The notes below the pieces were generated by a model. It was not told the DNA's origin. It did not search any database and saw only the letters and a program-made list of their open reading frames with translations. A program made the translations under genes and the position numbers. From Microbacterium candidum (lineage in GTDB: Bacteria; Actinomycetota; Actinomycetes; Actinomycetales; Microbacteriaceae), in assembly GCF_030315975.1 (NCBI RefSeq), contig NZ_JASXSZ010000004.1, positions 310,001-374,000 of the forward strand: 64,000 nucleotides of DNA. The letters run 5' to 3'. Below, piece by piece: positions 12,055-19,299 of this stretch. The stretch's first letter is position 1. Every line of letters starts with the position of its first letter.

Positions 12055-13278
12055 GTGTCGAGACGAGCCGTGCTGTGGGTCGCCTTCGTGTTCGTCCACG
12101 CGGCGGTCGCCGTGCTGGGTTTCCTCCTTCCGATGGAGCCGATGGGCGACGTCTACAAGGTGTACGAGCCGTGGTCGACGGCAGCGGTGACCGGGCACGG
12201 CATCGTAGGGATCACGGAGCCGTGGGTGTATCCGCAGCTCGCGCTCATCCCGATGATCCTCGCGCACGGCTTCGTCTGGATCACGCAGAACTACACGGCC
12301 GCGTGGGCGATCCTCGTGACCGTCGCGGACGCCCTCGCGTTCTGGATGCTGGTCGGTCGCGGCAGGTCGGTCGGCCGCAACGTCGGCGCGTGGTTCTGGC
12401 TGTGCTTCATCGCGCTGCTGGGCCCCGTCGGGATGTACCGGCTCGACGGCTTCACCGTGCCGCTCGCGCTCGCCGGATGCCTGTGGCTGGTCGGTCGACC
12501 GTGGCTCGGCGGCATCCTGCTGTCGATCGCGACCTGGATGAAGGTGTGGCCGGCTGCGCTCATCGCAGCCGCCGTGATCGCGGTGCGGCGCCGCATGGCG
12601 ATCGTCGGAGCGGCGCTCATCGTCACGGGACTCACGATCCTCGGCGTCGTGGTCGCGGGCGGTGGCAAGTACGTGTTCGGGTTCATCGGCGACCAGACGG
12701 TCCGCGGCCTCCAGCTGGAGGCGCCCGTCGCGACGGTGTACCTGTGGCAGACGGTGCTCCACATCCCCGGTTCCGCCCTGTACTGGGACTCGCGTCTCGT
12801 GACGTTCAGCCTGCACGGACCGGGCGAGGATGTCGTCATCGCACTGATGACCCCTCTCCTCGCGATCGCCGTGCTCGCCATCGCGGTCATCGGCGCGTTC
12901 AAGGCATGGGAGCGCGCATCCTTCCACGCCCTCTTCCCGCCGCTCGCGCTGTCGCTCGTGCTGGCGATGATCGTCTTCAACAAGGTCGGCTCCCCGCAGT
13001 ACGTGACGTGGATCGCGGCGCCGCTCATCGTCGGGCTCGTCATCGACCGGCGGCGCTGGCGGGGGCCCGCGACGGTGGCGCTCGTCCTGGCCTTCGTCAC
13101 GCTCCTCGAGTACCCGATCTTCTACCGGGAGCTGCTCGTCGGCGACCCGTTCGCGGCTGTTCTCATGACGCTGCGCACCGCCCTCACGGTGGCCCTCCTC
13201 GTGTGGGCGCTCGTGCGGCTCGTGCGTGTTCCCGTCGCCGGCCGGGTCAAGCGCCCGCAGCCCGTCGCCGCGCCGTAG
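12055..13278 (+). CDS. GT87-like polytopic membrane glycosyltransferase
   Basis: A 407-residue integral membrane protein with about ten to eleven hydrophobic segments. An acidic/aromatic loop after the first segment (PMGDVYKVYEPW) and the motif TWMKVWPAALI are typical of the GT-C type glycosyltransferase family 87 (DUF2029), whose mycobacterial members transfer mannose from polyprenyl-phosphate-mannose to lipid-linked glycans on the outer face of the membrane. The substrate here is unknown. GTG start: TAGGAT lies eight bases upstream. The 3' end overlaps the convergent methyltransferase gene by 32 bp. Confidence 0.75.
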   Translation: MSRRAVLWVAFVFVHAAVAVLGFLLPMEPMGDVYKVYEPWSTAAVTGHGIVGITEPWVYPQLALIPMILAHGFVWITQNYTAAWAILVTVADALAFWMLVGRGRSVGRNVGAWFWLCFIALLGPVGMYRLDGFTVPLALAGCLWLVGRPWLGGILLSIATWMKVWPAALIAAAVIAVRRRMAIVGAALIVTGLTILGVVVAGGGKYVFGFIGDQTVRGLQLEAPVATVYLWQTVLHIPGSALYWDSRLVTFSLHGPGEDVVIALMTPLLAIAVLAIAVIGAFKAWERASFHALFPPLALSLVLAMIVFNKVGSPQYVTWIAAPLIVGLVIDRRRWRGPATVALVLAFVTLLEYPIFYRELLVGDPFAAVLMTLRTALTVALLVWALVRLVRVPVAGRVKRPQPVAAP

Positions 13279-14122
13279 CCGAGCCCGCGCATCGTCGCGC
13301 CCCGCTGCGCTCGTAGAGCGCGAGCGCAGCGGCGACGGACACATTGAGGGATTCGACGCCGGTCGCCATCGGAACGGCGTAGCGCGCCGCGGTGACGGCG
13401 TCGAGAGCATCGGATGCGCCGAACCGCTCCGATCCGATCAGGATCGCGATGCGGCCCGCGTGCCGTCGGATGTGCTCGAGCGGGGCGTCGGCGTCTGCGC
13501 TGAGTCCCGCCAGCGGCATCCCCTCCGCATGCAGGAACGACACGAGGTCGTGCGGTTCGGCGAGCACCGTCGGCAGCTCGAATACCAGCCCGCGGCTGGC
13601 TCGGACGAGGCGGCGATCGTACGCGCTGCGCAGCCCGCTGTCGAGGAGCACGACGCCGGCCGCCCCGAGCGCGCATGCGCTGCGGACGATCGCGCCGATG
13701 TTCCCGGTGATGCGCACGCCGTCGAGCACCAGCACGTCGCCGGCGGCCGCCGAGATGTCTCCCCAGCGCGCAGCCCTCGGAGCACGCGCGAGCGCCAGCA
13801 TCCGCGGCGCGTTGTCGCGAGGCAGGAGCGACCGCATCACGTCCTTCGAGACGATCACCCGGTCGGCCAAAGGCGCTCCCTCGTGCAGCCGCTGCGCTTC
13901 ATCCGCGTGCTTCACTGTCGCGTAGATCGCCTCCACGCCCACGCCGGCGTGGATCGCGCGCTCGATACTGTGTGCGTCGTCGAGGAGGAGGGTTCGAGGG
14001 GTCGCGGAGCGGGAGCGGATGACGTCCGAGACACGCCTGATCGCTGGATGGCGGGCGCTGTCGACGAACGGGGCATCTCCCGGTGCAGTGCCGGGTCCTG
14101 GCAGAAGCGCGGTTGCGGGCAT
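13247..14122 (-). CDS. TsnR/NshR-like 23S rRNA 2'-O-methyltransferase (thiopeptide-resistance type)
   Basis: A 291-residue SpoU/TrmH-class RNA methyltransferase. The C-terminal catalytic domain has the SAM-knot motifs VLDGVRITGNIGAIVRSA, GSERFG and ESLNVSVAAALALYE. The N-terminal half, DSARHPAIRRVSDVIRS and GVGVEAIYA, resembles the L30e-like domain of the thiostrepton-resistance enzymes NshR/TsnR, which methylate the ribose of A1067 in 23S rRNA; DRRLVRASRGLVFELPTVL is also shared with them as I recall their sequence. It lies 52 bp downstream of, and on the same strand as, a MerR/TipAS regulator. Resistance is inferred; an ordinary rRNA or tRNA modification role cannot be excluded. The ATG has GGGAG too close for normal spacing, so the start is uncertain. 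Confidence 0.8.
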   Translation of the reverse strand: MPATALLPGPGTAPGDAPFVDSARHPAIRRVSDVIRSRSATPRTLLLDDAHSIERAIHAGVGVEAIYATVKHADEAQRLHEGAPLADRVIVSKDVMRSLLPRDNAPRMLALARAPRAARWGDISAAAGDVLVLDGVRITGNIGAIVRSACALGAAGVVLLDSGLRSAYDRRLVRASRGLVFELPTVLAEPHDLVSFLHAEGMPLAGLSADADAPLEHIRRHAGRIAILIGSERFGASDALDAVTAARYAVPMATGVESLNVSVAAALALYERSGARRCAGSATARRRAAGA

Positions 14123-14174
14123 CTCCCGAGCGTTGACCCTGACGTTGCGTGAGGGTCAAGCGCGGCGCCGCGTC

Positions 14175-14978
14175 CTACTCCCACCGAGCGCGGCGCGGGT
14201 CGATCCCACGAACCCGCGCGGCGGCGAAGATCGCGGCCGCGATCCAGCCGCTCAATCCGTCCTCGATCTCGTCGAACTCGGCTCGGAATCGAGGATCGTC
14301 GACGAACATCCGGCCGAGCACCGCGTGCATCGACGGCGTGCACGCCCACATCGAACCGAGCATCTCGCGATGACGATCGGCCAGTGCGATCCCGGCCGGG
14401 CCGGATGCCTCGACTCCTGATCGCTTCGCATCGGCCATCTCCTCGAACAGTTCAGCGCCCGCTTCACCGAGCGCGACCCGCTCCTCGGACGACAGCGCCT
14501 CGGCGCGTTCCTCGAACTGCCGCCACTGCTCGGTCCCGCCCCAGCGCTCCTGCGCCTCTTCGGCCCATTCCTGGCGCCAGGTGCGGCCGAAGATCTCGGT
14601 CTGCTCCCGCGCGGTGAGCGCCTCGCCCTTCTCCTTGCGGTCCAGGAGCTCATCGACGGCGACGGCCATCCGTCGAAGATCCGAGATCCGCGCCGCCAGC
14701 AGGCGCCGGTGCTCGCGGAGCTGCTCCGTCCCCTCGGCATCCGGGTCGTCCAGGATCGCGGCGATCGAGGCGAGGGAGAAGCCGAGTTCTCGGTAGACCA
14801 TCACGCGATGCACCCGTCCGAGGTCCTCGTGCGAATAGCTCCGATAGCCCGCCGCTGTCCGTCCCGATGGCACGACGAGCCCGGTTTGATCCCAGTGGTG
14901 CAGGGTGCGCACGCTCACGCCGACGAGTTCGGCGATGGTTCCGACGGTCATCCCGTCGGCTGCGATGGGACGGGTCAT
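14175..14978 (-). CDS. MerR-family regulator with TipAS antibiotic-recognition domain
   Basis: A 267-residue protein. Residues about 8-75 form a MerR winged helix (MTVGTIAELVGVSVRTLHHW), followed by a dimerisation helix (about 75-130), then a TipAS domain (about 145-260) with EEWAEEAQ-like AEEAQERWGGTEQW, MWACTPSMHAVLGRMF and DPRFRAEFDEI. In Streptomyces TipAL this domain traps thiopeptides such as thiostrepton and turns on transcription. GGAAGGAGG six to seven bases before the ATG fixes the start; the frame continues upstream without this support. It is the first gene of a probable two-gene operon with the TsnR-like methyltransferase, which would make antibiotic sensing and ribosome protection one unit. 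Confidence 0.88.
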   Translation of the reverse strand: MTRPIAADGMTVGTIAELVGVSVRTLHHWDQTGLVVPSGRTAAGYRSYSHEDLGRVHRVMVYRELGFSLASIAAILDDPDAEGTEQLREHRRLLAARISDLRRMAVAVDELLDRKEKGEALTAREQTEIFGRTWRQEWAEEAQERWGGTEQWRQFEERAEALSSEERVALGEAGAELFEEMADAKRSGVEASGPAGIALADRHREMLGSMWACTPSMHAVLGRMFVDDPRFRAEFDEIEDGLSGWIAAAIFAAARVRGIDPRRARWE

Positions 14979-15000
14979 CCGGGCGCCTCCTTCCCGGACG

Positions 15001-15054
15001 ACTCTATTCGCCGCGGTGCACACGGCGACCTCCGTCGTCATCACGGACGGAGGT
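15001..15054 (-). promoter_or_regulatory. Candidate operator and -10 for the MerR/TipAS operon
   Basis: ACCTCCGTC (15028-15036) and GACGGAGGT (15046-15054) form a perfect 9-bp inverted repeat with a 9-bp spacer, as expected for a MerR dimer. On the minus strand TAGAGT (15006 to 15001) fits a -10 hexamer upstream of the regulator. The dyad also lies just before TAGCGT, the -10 of the divergent gene, so one protein could control both. No clear -35 was found. Confidence 0.55.
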
Positions 15055-15071
15055 GCGGGTAGCGTGGAAGG

Positions 15072-15395
15072 ATGCTGGTCGCTTTCTCCGTCGCCCCGAG
15101 CGGAACGGGCCGTTCCGACGGCTCCGTCCACGATGCCGTCGCCGCCGCCGTGCGGATCGTCCGCGAGTCCGGCCTGCCGCACCGCACCACGTCGATGTTC
15201 ACGGAGATCGAGGGGGAGTGGGATGACGTCTTCGACGTCGTCAAGCGCGCCACCGAGGCCGTCGGGGCATTCGGCTCGCGCGTGTCGCTCGTGCTGAAGG
15301 CCGACATCCGGCCCGGATTCACCGGCGAGCTCGACGCGAAGATCGACCGGCTCGAGGCTGCTCTCGAGGCGTCCGAGGACGAGCTCGACGACTGA
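15072..15395 (+). CDS. Thiamine-binding-type protein (MTH1187/DUF77 family)
   Basis: A 107-residue ferredoxin-like protein beginning MLVAFSVAPSGTG, the start typical of the MTH1187/YkoF-like family, with GLPHRTTSMFTEIEGEWDDV in the middle and a coiled, acidic C-terminus. Members bind thiamine or related pyrimidines and form tetramers; the cellular role is poorly known. TAGCGT lies six bases before the ATG, so the message is probably leaderless. It is divergent from the MerR/TipAS regulator and shares its operator region, which may be chance or may mean joint control. The NUDIX gene follows 30 bp later. Confidence 0.8.
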   Translation: MLVAFSVAPSGTGRSDGSVHDAVAAAVRIVRESGLPHRTTSMFTEIEGEWDDVFDVVKRATEAVGAFGSRVSLVLKADIRPGFTGELDAKIDRLEAALEASEDELDD

Positions 15396-15425
15396 CGCCC
15401 CGGCGTGCGGGCATACGCTGAGCGG

Positions 15426-16163
15426 GTGAGCGAAACCCCCGCCCAGCGGTCCTTCCGCGCGATCCTCGACGCCTCCCGCGATGCGAGACCTCGCCTGCCG
15501 GAGGATGCGGAGGACCCGGACATCCCGGTCGCGGGAACGGCGGTCGTCGTGCGTGACGGTCAGTCCGGCGTCGAGGTGCTCATGATCGAGCGGCCTGCGC
15601 GGGGCTCGTTCGCGGGTGCCTGGGTGTTCCCGGGTGGGAAGGTCGAGGCATCCGATCGGCCGTCACCGGACGACCCCGAGGAGGACGTCGCTCGTAACGC
15701 CGCCGTGCGGGAGACGCACGAGGAGGCGGGGTTCGAGGTCGAGGCGCTGCGGACCCTGTCGGTGTGGGATCCGCCTCCCGGGATCCCGCTGCGCATCCGC
15801 ACGTGGTTCTTCGTCGCCCGCGCTCAGACAGCCGAATGGATGCTGTCCGCCGACGAGGTCGTCTCGGCGGAGTGGGTCCGTCCGGACGACATGCTCGAGC
15901 GGCACGCCCGCGGCGAGGTCGTCCTCTACCCGCCGACGTGGGTCACGCTGCATTCGCTCGCAGGCTTCGCCGCGGTGCCTGCGCTCGTCGAGGCCGTCCG
16001 GTTCGAGCGGTTCGATTCGGTGGCTCGGACGGGGGAGTCCGGGCCCATGATGATGTGGCAGGACGACGGCGAGTACGTCGATGCGGCGGCACCGGCATCC
16101 ACCGCCCGCCACCGTCTCGAGATCGGTGCGCTGCCCTGGATCTACACCCGCACCGCGGGCTGA
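15426..16163 (+). CDS. NUDIX hydrolase (NUDT7/19-like spacing)
   Basis: A 245-residue protein with a NUDIX box split by an insertion: GGKVEASD, then acidic residues, then AAVRETHEEAGFEV, in which the REx2EEx2G core binds metal. The longer loop and the tail with LYPPTWVTLH resemble coenzyme-A or nucleotide-sugar NUDIX enzymes such as NUDT7/NUDT19 more than MutT. It therefore probably cleaves a diphosphate in a CoA-like or nucleotide substrate; the substrate cannot be told from sequence. TACGCT lies six bases before the GTG, which supports this start over GTG 15405. Two terminator-like hairpins follow. Confidence 0.82.
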   Translation: MSETPAQRSFRAILDASRDARPRLPEDAEDPDIPVAGTAVVVRDGQSGVEVLMIERPARGSFAGAWVFPGGKVEASDRPSPDDPEEDVARNAAVRETHEEAGFEVEALRTLSVWDPPPGIPLRIRTWFFVARAQTAEWMLSADEVVSAEWVRPDDMLERHARGEVVLYPPTWVTLHSLAGFAAVPALVEAVRFERFDSVARTGESGPMMMWQDDGEYVDAAAPASTARHRLEIGALPWIYTRTAG

Positions 16164-16186
16164 TCCTCCGCTGAGCGGAGGGGATC
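16162..16186 (+). terminator. Hairpin after the NUDIX gene
   Basis: CCTCCGC-TGA-GCGGAGG forms a 7-bp stem, extended by GATC on both outer sides. It overlaps the NUDIX stop codon and lies between convergent genes. No U-tract is present. Confidence 0.5.
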
Positions 16187-16237
16187 GTCCGAGGGGAGGG
16201 CTGGATGAGGCATCCGCATCCTCCGTCCGATCCTGAG

Positions 16238-16254
16238 CCTCCGCTAGACGGAGG
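16238..16254 (-). terminator. Hairpin after metX
   Basis: CCTCCG-CTAGA-CGGAGG is a 6-bp stem close to the metX stop codon. It repeats the stem sequence of the hairpin 70 bp away, so the two could also pair with each other. Probably the metX terminator. Confidence 0.5.
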
Positions 16255-16269
16255 AGAACCACGGCGGGG

Positions 16270-17481
16270 TCAGGCGGAAGCGTCGAGGAGGCGCCGCAGG
16301 TGCATGCCGACGACCTCGGTCTCGATGAGGAAGCCGTCGTGGCCGAAGTCGCTCGAGATGACGACGGCCGTGTCACCGTCGAGCGTGTTCGGGACGGAGC
16401 GCGCGATGCGGTGCTGCCCGTCGATCGGGAAGAGCCGGTCGCTGTCGATCCCGAGCACGAGAGCGGTCGCGGTGATCGAGGCGAGCGCCTCCTCGACCCC
16501 GCCGCGGTCGCGGCCGATGTCGTGCGAGTTCATCGCCTCGACGAGCGTGATGTAGCTGTTCGCGTCGAACCGACGCGTGAACTTGTTGCCGTGGAAGTCG
16601 AGATACGACTCCACGGCGAAGCGTCCGCCGTGGCCGAGCGGGCTCACGCCGGACTGCCACGACCGCTGGAAGCGCAGGTTGAGCTCGGCCGGGCTCCGGT
16701 AGTTGAGGAGTGCCATCCGCCGCGCGAGCGCGAGGCCGCGGTGCGGGCCGTCGCCGTCGCCCGCGTCGTAGTAGTCGCCGCCCTGGAAGCGGGGGTCGAT
16801 CTGGATCGCCTCGAGCTGCACCGAGTTCAGCGCGATCTGGTCGGCGGTGTTGACCGGCGGTGCCGCGAGGATGCCGACGCGTGCCACCCGGTCGGGGAAC
16901 GTCGCCGCCCACTCGAGCGCGTGCATCCCGCCCATCGATCCGCCGATGACGGCCGCCCATACGTCGACGCCGAGCGCGTCGGCGAGGTGCCGCTGCGCGA
17001 CGACCTGGTCGCGCGTCGTGAGGTAGGGGAATCGCGCGCCCCACTCTCCGCCCGTCGGGCCGAAACTCGCGGGACCGGTCGATCCCTGGCATCCGCCCAG
17101 CATGTTGGGTGCGACGACGAACCAGCGGTCGGTGTCGATCGGGCAGCCGGGGCCGACGATGTCGTCCCACCAGCCGCTCGTCGGGTGGCCCGGGCCGGCC
17201 GCGCCGCGCACGTGGCTGTCGCCGGTGAGCGCATGGAGGACCAGCACCGCGTTGTCGCGCGCGGTGTTGAGCTCGCCCCACGTCTCATACGCGATCCGGA
17301 ATGCGGGCAGATCGCGTCCGCCCTCGGTGCGGAAGGCGCCGAAGGAAGCGAACCGCCGGTCGCCGATCGGATCCCCGTCGCGCCATGCACCGCTCGTCGG
17401 CGGCCGCCCGAGGAGCGACCGTGCGTCGGCCTCCGTCACCGGTGCCGACGGCACCGTGTCTTCGGAGGTCTGCCAGTCCAT
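16270..17481 (-). CDS. metX: Homoserine O-acetyltransferase
   Basis: A 403-residue alpha/beta-hydrolase-fold enzyme that makes O-acetylhomoserine from homoserine and acetyl-CoA, the first step of methionine synthesis. GGSMGGMHALEWA carries the nucleophile Ser; SDFGHDGFLIE near the C-terminus carries the catalytic His; the Asp lies in VLGIDSDRLFP. The region VRGAAGPGHPTSGWWDDIVG is characteristic of MetX. GGGAGA about eight bases before the ATG fixes the start, although an open frame runs upstream. metY, which uses its product, lies 1.8 kb away on the same strand, separated by two genes on the other strand, so they are not one operon. Confidence 0.93.
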   Translation of the reverse strand: MDWQTSEDTVPSAPVTEADARSLLGRPPTSGAWRDGDPIGDRRFASFGAFRTEGGRDLPAFRIAYETWGELNTARDNAVLVLHALTGDSHVRGAAGPGHPTSGWWDDIVGPGCPIDTDRWFVVAPNMLGGCQGSTGPASFGPTGGEWGARFPYLTTRDQVVAQRHLADALGVDVWAAVIGGSMGGMHALEWAATFPDRVARVGILAAPPVNTADQIALNSVQLEAIQIDPRFQGGDYYDAGDGDGPHRGLALARRMALLNYRSPAELNLRFQRSWQSGVSPLGHGGRFAVESYLDFHGNKFTRRFDANSYITLVEAMNSHDIGRDRGGVEEALASITATALVLGIDSDRLFPIDGQHRIARSVPNTLDGDTAVVISSDFGHDGFLIETEVVGMHLRRLLDASA

Positions 17482-17557
17482 CCATACATTCTCCCGGATG
17501 GATGCACGTGGCCCCGGTCTGTTACGGATGTCGGCAGTCGTCGGTAGCCTCTCGCGC

Positions 17558-18487
17558 ATGGACGTCATCGAGTGGATGCTGGACTCCGACCCCGCGATCC
17601 GATGGCAGGTGCTGCGCGATCTGACCGATGCACCCGCGGCAGAGGTCGGCGCAGAGCGCGCCCGCGTCGCGACGGAGGGATGGGGCGCCGAGCTGCTCGC
17701 GCGGCAGACAGCCGACGGCCTCTGGGACGGAGGCGTGTACCGCCCCGGCTGGGCGCAGGAGGACAGGCCGTTCTTCGACGCCTGGACGGCCACGCACTTC
17801 GCCTTGGAGGAGCTGCGCGAGTTCGGGATCGATCCCGCGAGCCCGCAGGCGCAGCGGGCGATCGCACTCGTACGGGAGAAAGTCACATGGGACGGCCGGC
17901 CCTACTTCGACGGCGAGACCGAGCCGTGCATCAATGGCACGGCGCTCACGACCGCGGCGTACTTCGGCGCGGGCGGGGATGCCATCGTGCCGACGCTCCT
18001 CGACTGGCATTTCCCGGACGGCGGCTGGAACTGCTGGGCACCCGCGGGGGTGCGGGTGTCGTCGTTCCACTCGACGATCTGCGTGCTCGACGGACTACTC
18101 GCATGGGAGCAGGCGGGCGGAACCTCGGACGAGGCGACCGCCGCGCGCCATGCGGGAACCGAGTACCTCCTCGAGCGCGGGATGTTCCGCCGGCGCTCGA
18201 CGGGGGAGCCGGCCGACCTCCGGTTAACCATGCTGGCGTACCCCACCCGGTGGTTCTACGACATCCTCCGCGGACTCGACCACCTGCGTCGCGCCGACCT
18301 GCGCGATCCGCGCGCGACCGGGGCGATCGAGCTCCTGCGCAGCAAGGCGGACGCCGAGGGGCGCTTCCCGTTCGAGCTGCGTCACGAGGGCCCGGTGTGG
18401 CGGGAGTTCGACGACCGCGAGGGCGCGCCCAGCCGCTGGGTGACGCTCCGCGCCATGCGCGTGCTGCGCTGGTGGGACGCCGGCTGA
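17558..18487 (+). CDS. Terpenoid-cyclase-fold (squalene-cyclase-like) protein of unknown function
   Basis: A 309-residue cytoplasmic protein with repeated alpha-hairpin units of the alpha/alpha-barrel type: QTADGLWDGGVY, WHFPDGGWNCW and KADAEGRFPFEL are QW-like motifs seen in terpenoid cyclase/prenyltransferase folds. It is much shorter than true squalene-hopene cyclases and I see no DxDD catalytic motif, so cyclase activity is not supported. TAGCCT seven bases before the ATG suggests a leaderless message. It is divergent from metX. Proteins of this kind are common in actinobacteria but, to my knowledge, not assigned a function. Confidence 0.7.
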   Translation: MDVIEWMLDSDPAIRWQVLRDLTDAPAAEVGAERARVATEGWGAELLARQTADGLWDGGVYRPGWAQEDRPFFDAWTATHFALEELREFGIDPASPQAQRAIALVREKVTWDGRPYFDGETEPCINGTALTTAAYFGAGGDAIVPTLLDWHFPDGGWNCWAPAGVRVSSFHSTICVLDGLLAWEQAGGTSDEATAARHAGTEYLLERGMFRRRSTGEPADLRLTMLAYPTRWFYDILRGLDHLRRADLRDPRATGAIELLRSKADAEGRFPFELRHEGPVWREFDDREGAPSRWVTLRAMRVLRWWDAG

Positions 18488-18570
18488 CCTCGCGCCCGTG
18501 AACCTCCGCGGCGGCACGGAGATCCCGGTTCCCGGGTATCACCCCTGCGGCGCGAGTGCTCCGTCCTGGC

Positions 18571-19098
18571 ATGAGCACCCTCGAAGCCGTCCGGGAGGAC
18601 CGGGCTCCCGCCGGATCCGAGACGGCAGCCGCGCCGCGGCACCCCCGGCTCGCGGCCCTCTGGTTCTGGATCAAGCGCTATGCGCCACCGGAGATATCGG
18701 GCACCCTGACGATGGTCGCGGCGGGCCTCCTCGTATCGGAAGCCGCTGCGCCGGCCGTCGTCGTCGCGATCGTCGGTTCGATCGCTGAGAGCGTCGGCTT
18801 CTACGCCGTCGCGGGCATCGCCGTCTGGCGGGAGCAGCGCCGGAATCTCCCTGGGCGCGGACGGGTACGCATCCTGCTGCGGGTTCTCGGGCTGCTGGTG
18901 GTGGAGTTCGGACCCGCCGAGCTGATCGACACACTGCTGATCCGCCCCGGGCTCCTGACCGTGGCGCTGTTCGTCGTCCCGCACACCGGGCTCGCCCTCA
19001 TCGCCGGGAAGGTCGTCGCGGACGTCGCCTTCTACGTGCTCGCCGCCACCGCCTTCCGGGTGAGCGAGAAGACCGGCATCCGCGGCGCTTCCGCCTGA
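18571..19098 (+). CDS. Membrane protein of unknown function
   Basis: A 175-residue protein not recognised as a member of a named family. After a charged N-terminus of about 35 residues it has about four hydrophobic segments (around residues 45-65, 70-85, 105-140, 150-165) with a basic loop WREQRRNLPGRGR between the second and third. The ATG used starts MSTLEAVRED; another ATG lies five codons upstream. An 87-bp repeat and a strong terminator follow before metY on the other strand. Confidence 0.6.
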   Translation: MSTLEAVREDRAPAGSETAAAPRHPRLAALWFWIKRYAPPEISGTLTMVAAGLLVSEAAAPAVVVAIVGSIAESVGFYAVAGIAVWREQRRNLPGRGRVRILLRVLGLLVVEFGPAELIDTLLIRPGLLTVALFVVPHTGLALIAGKVVADVAFYVLAATAFRVSEKTGIRGASA

Positions 19099-19119
19099 TC
19101 GAGACGGATCCCGCGTCCC

Positions 19120-19206
19120 GTGTCGAAAGGCTGGTGAGAGCGGGCGACACGCCGATCGGGGCGAGGCCGGACGGCGTGTCGCCTGGATGGACCAGTCTTT
19201 TCGCAC
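19120..19206. repeat. 87-bp inverted-repeat element, copy 2
   Basis: Left end GTGTCGAAAGGCTGGTG and right end GACCAGTCTTTTCGCAC are imperfect inverted repeats and match the ends of the element after glpD. Total length and the offset of the internal GGCGTGTC (53 bases from the left end) are identical in both copies, while the rest has diverged. Confidence 0.65.
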
Positions 19207-19235
19207 GCGCCGCTCACGTGCCGGCCCCGGACGAC

Positions 19236-19269
19236 GGATGCCCGCCCCCGAACACAGGGGCGGGCATCC
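19236..19269 (-). terminator. Strong hairpin terminator of metY
   Basis: GGATGCCCGCCCC and GGGGCGGGCATCC form a perfect 13-bp stem around an 8-nt loop, 30 bp after the metY stop codon. It is also downstream of the convergent membrane-protein gene and could serve both. No U-tract is evident. Confidence 0.75.
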
Positions 19270-19299
19270 GGCCCCGCGAAGCTCGGGGACCGAGAGGGA

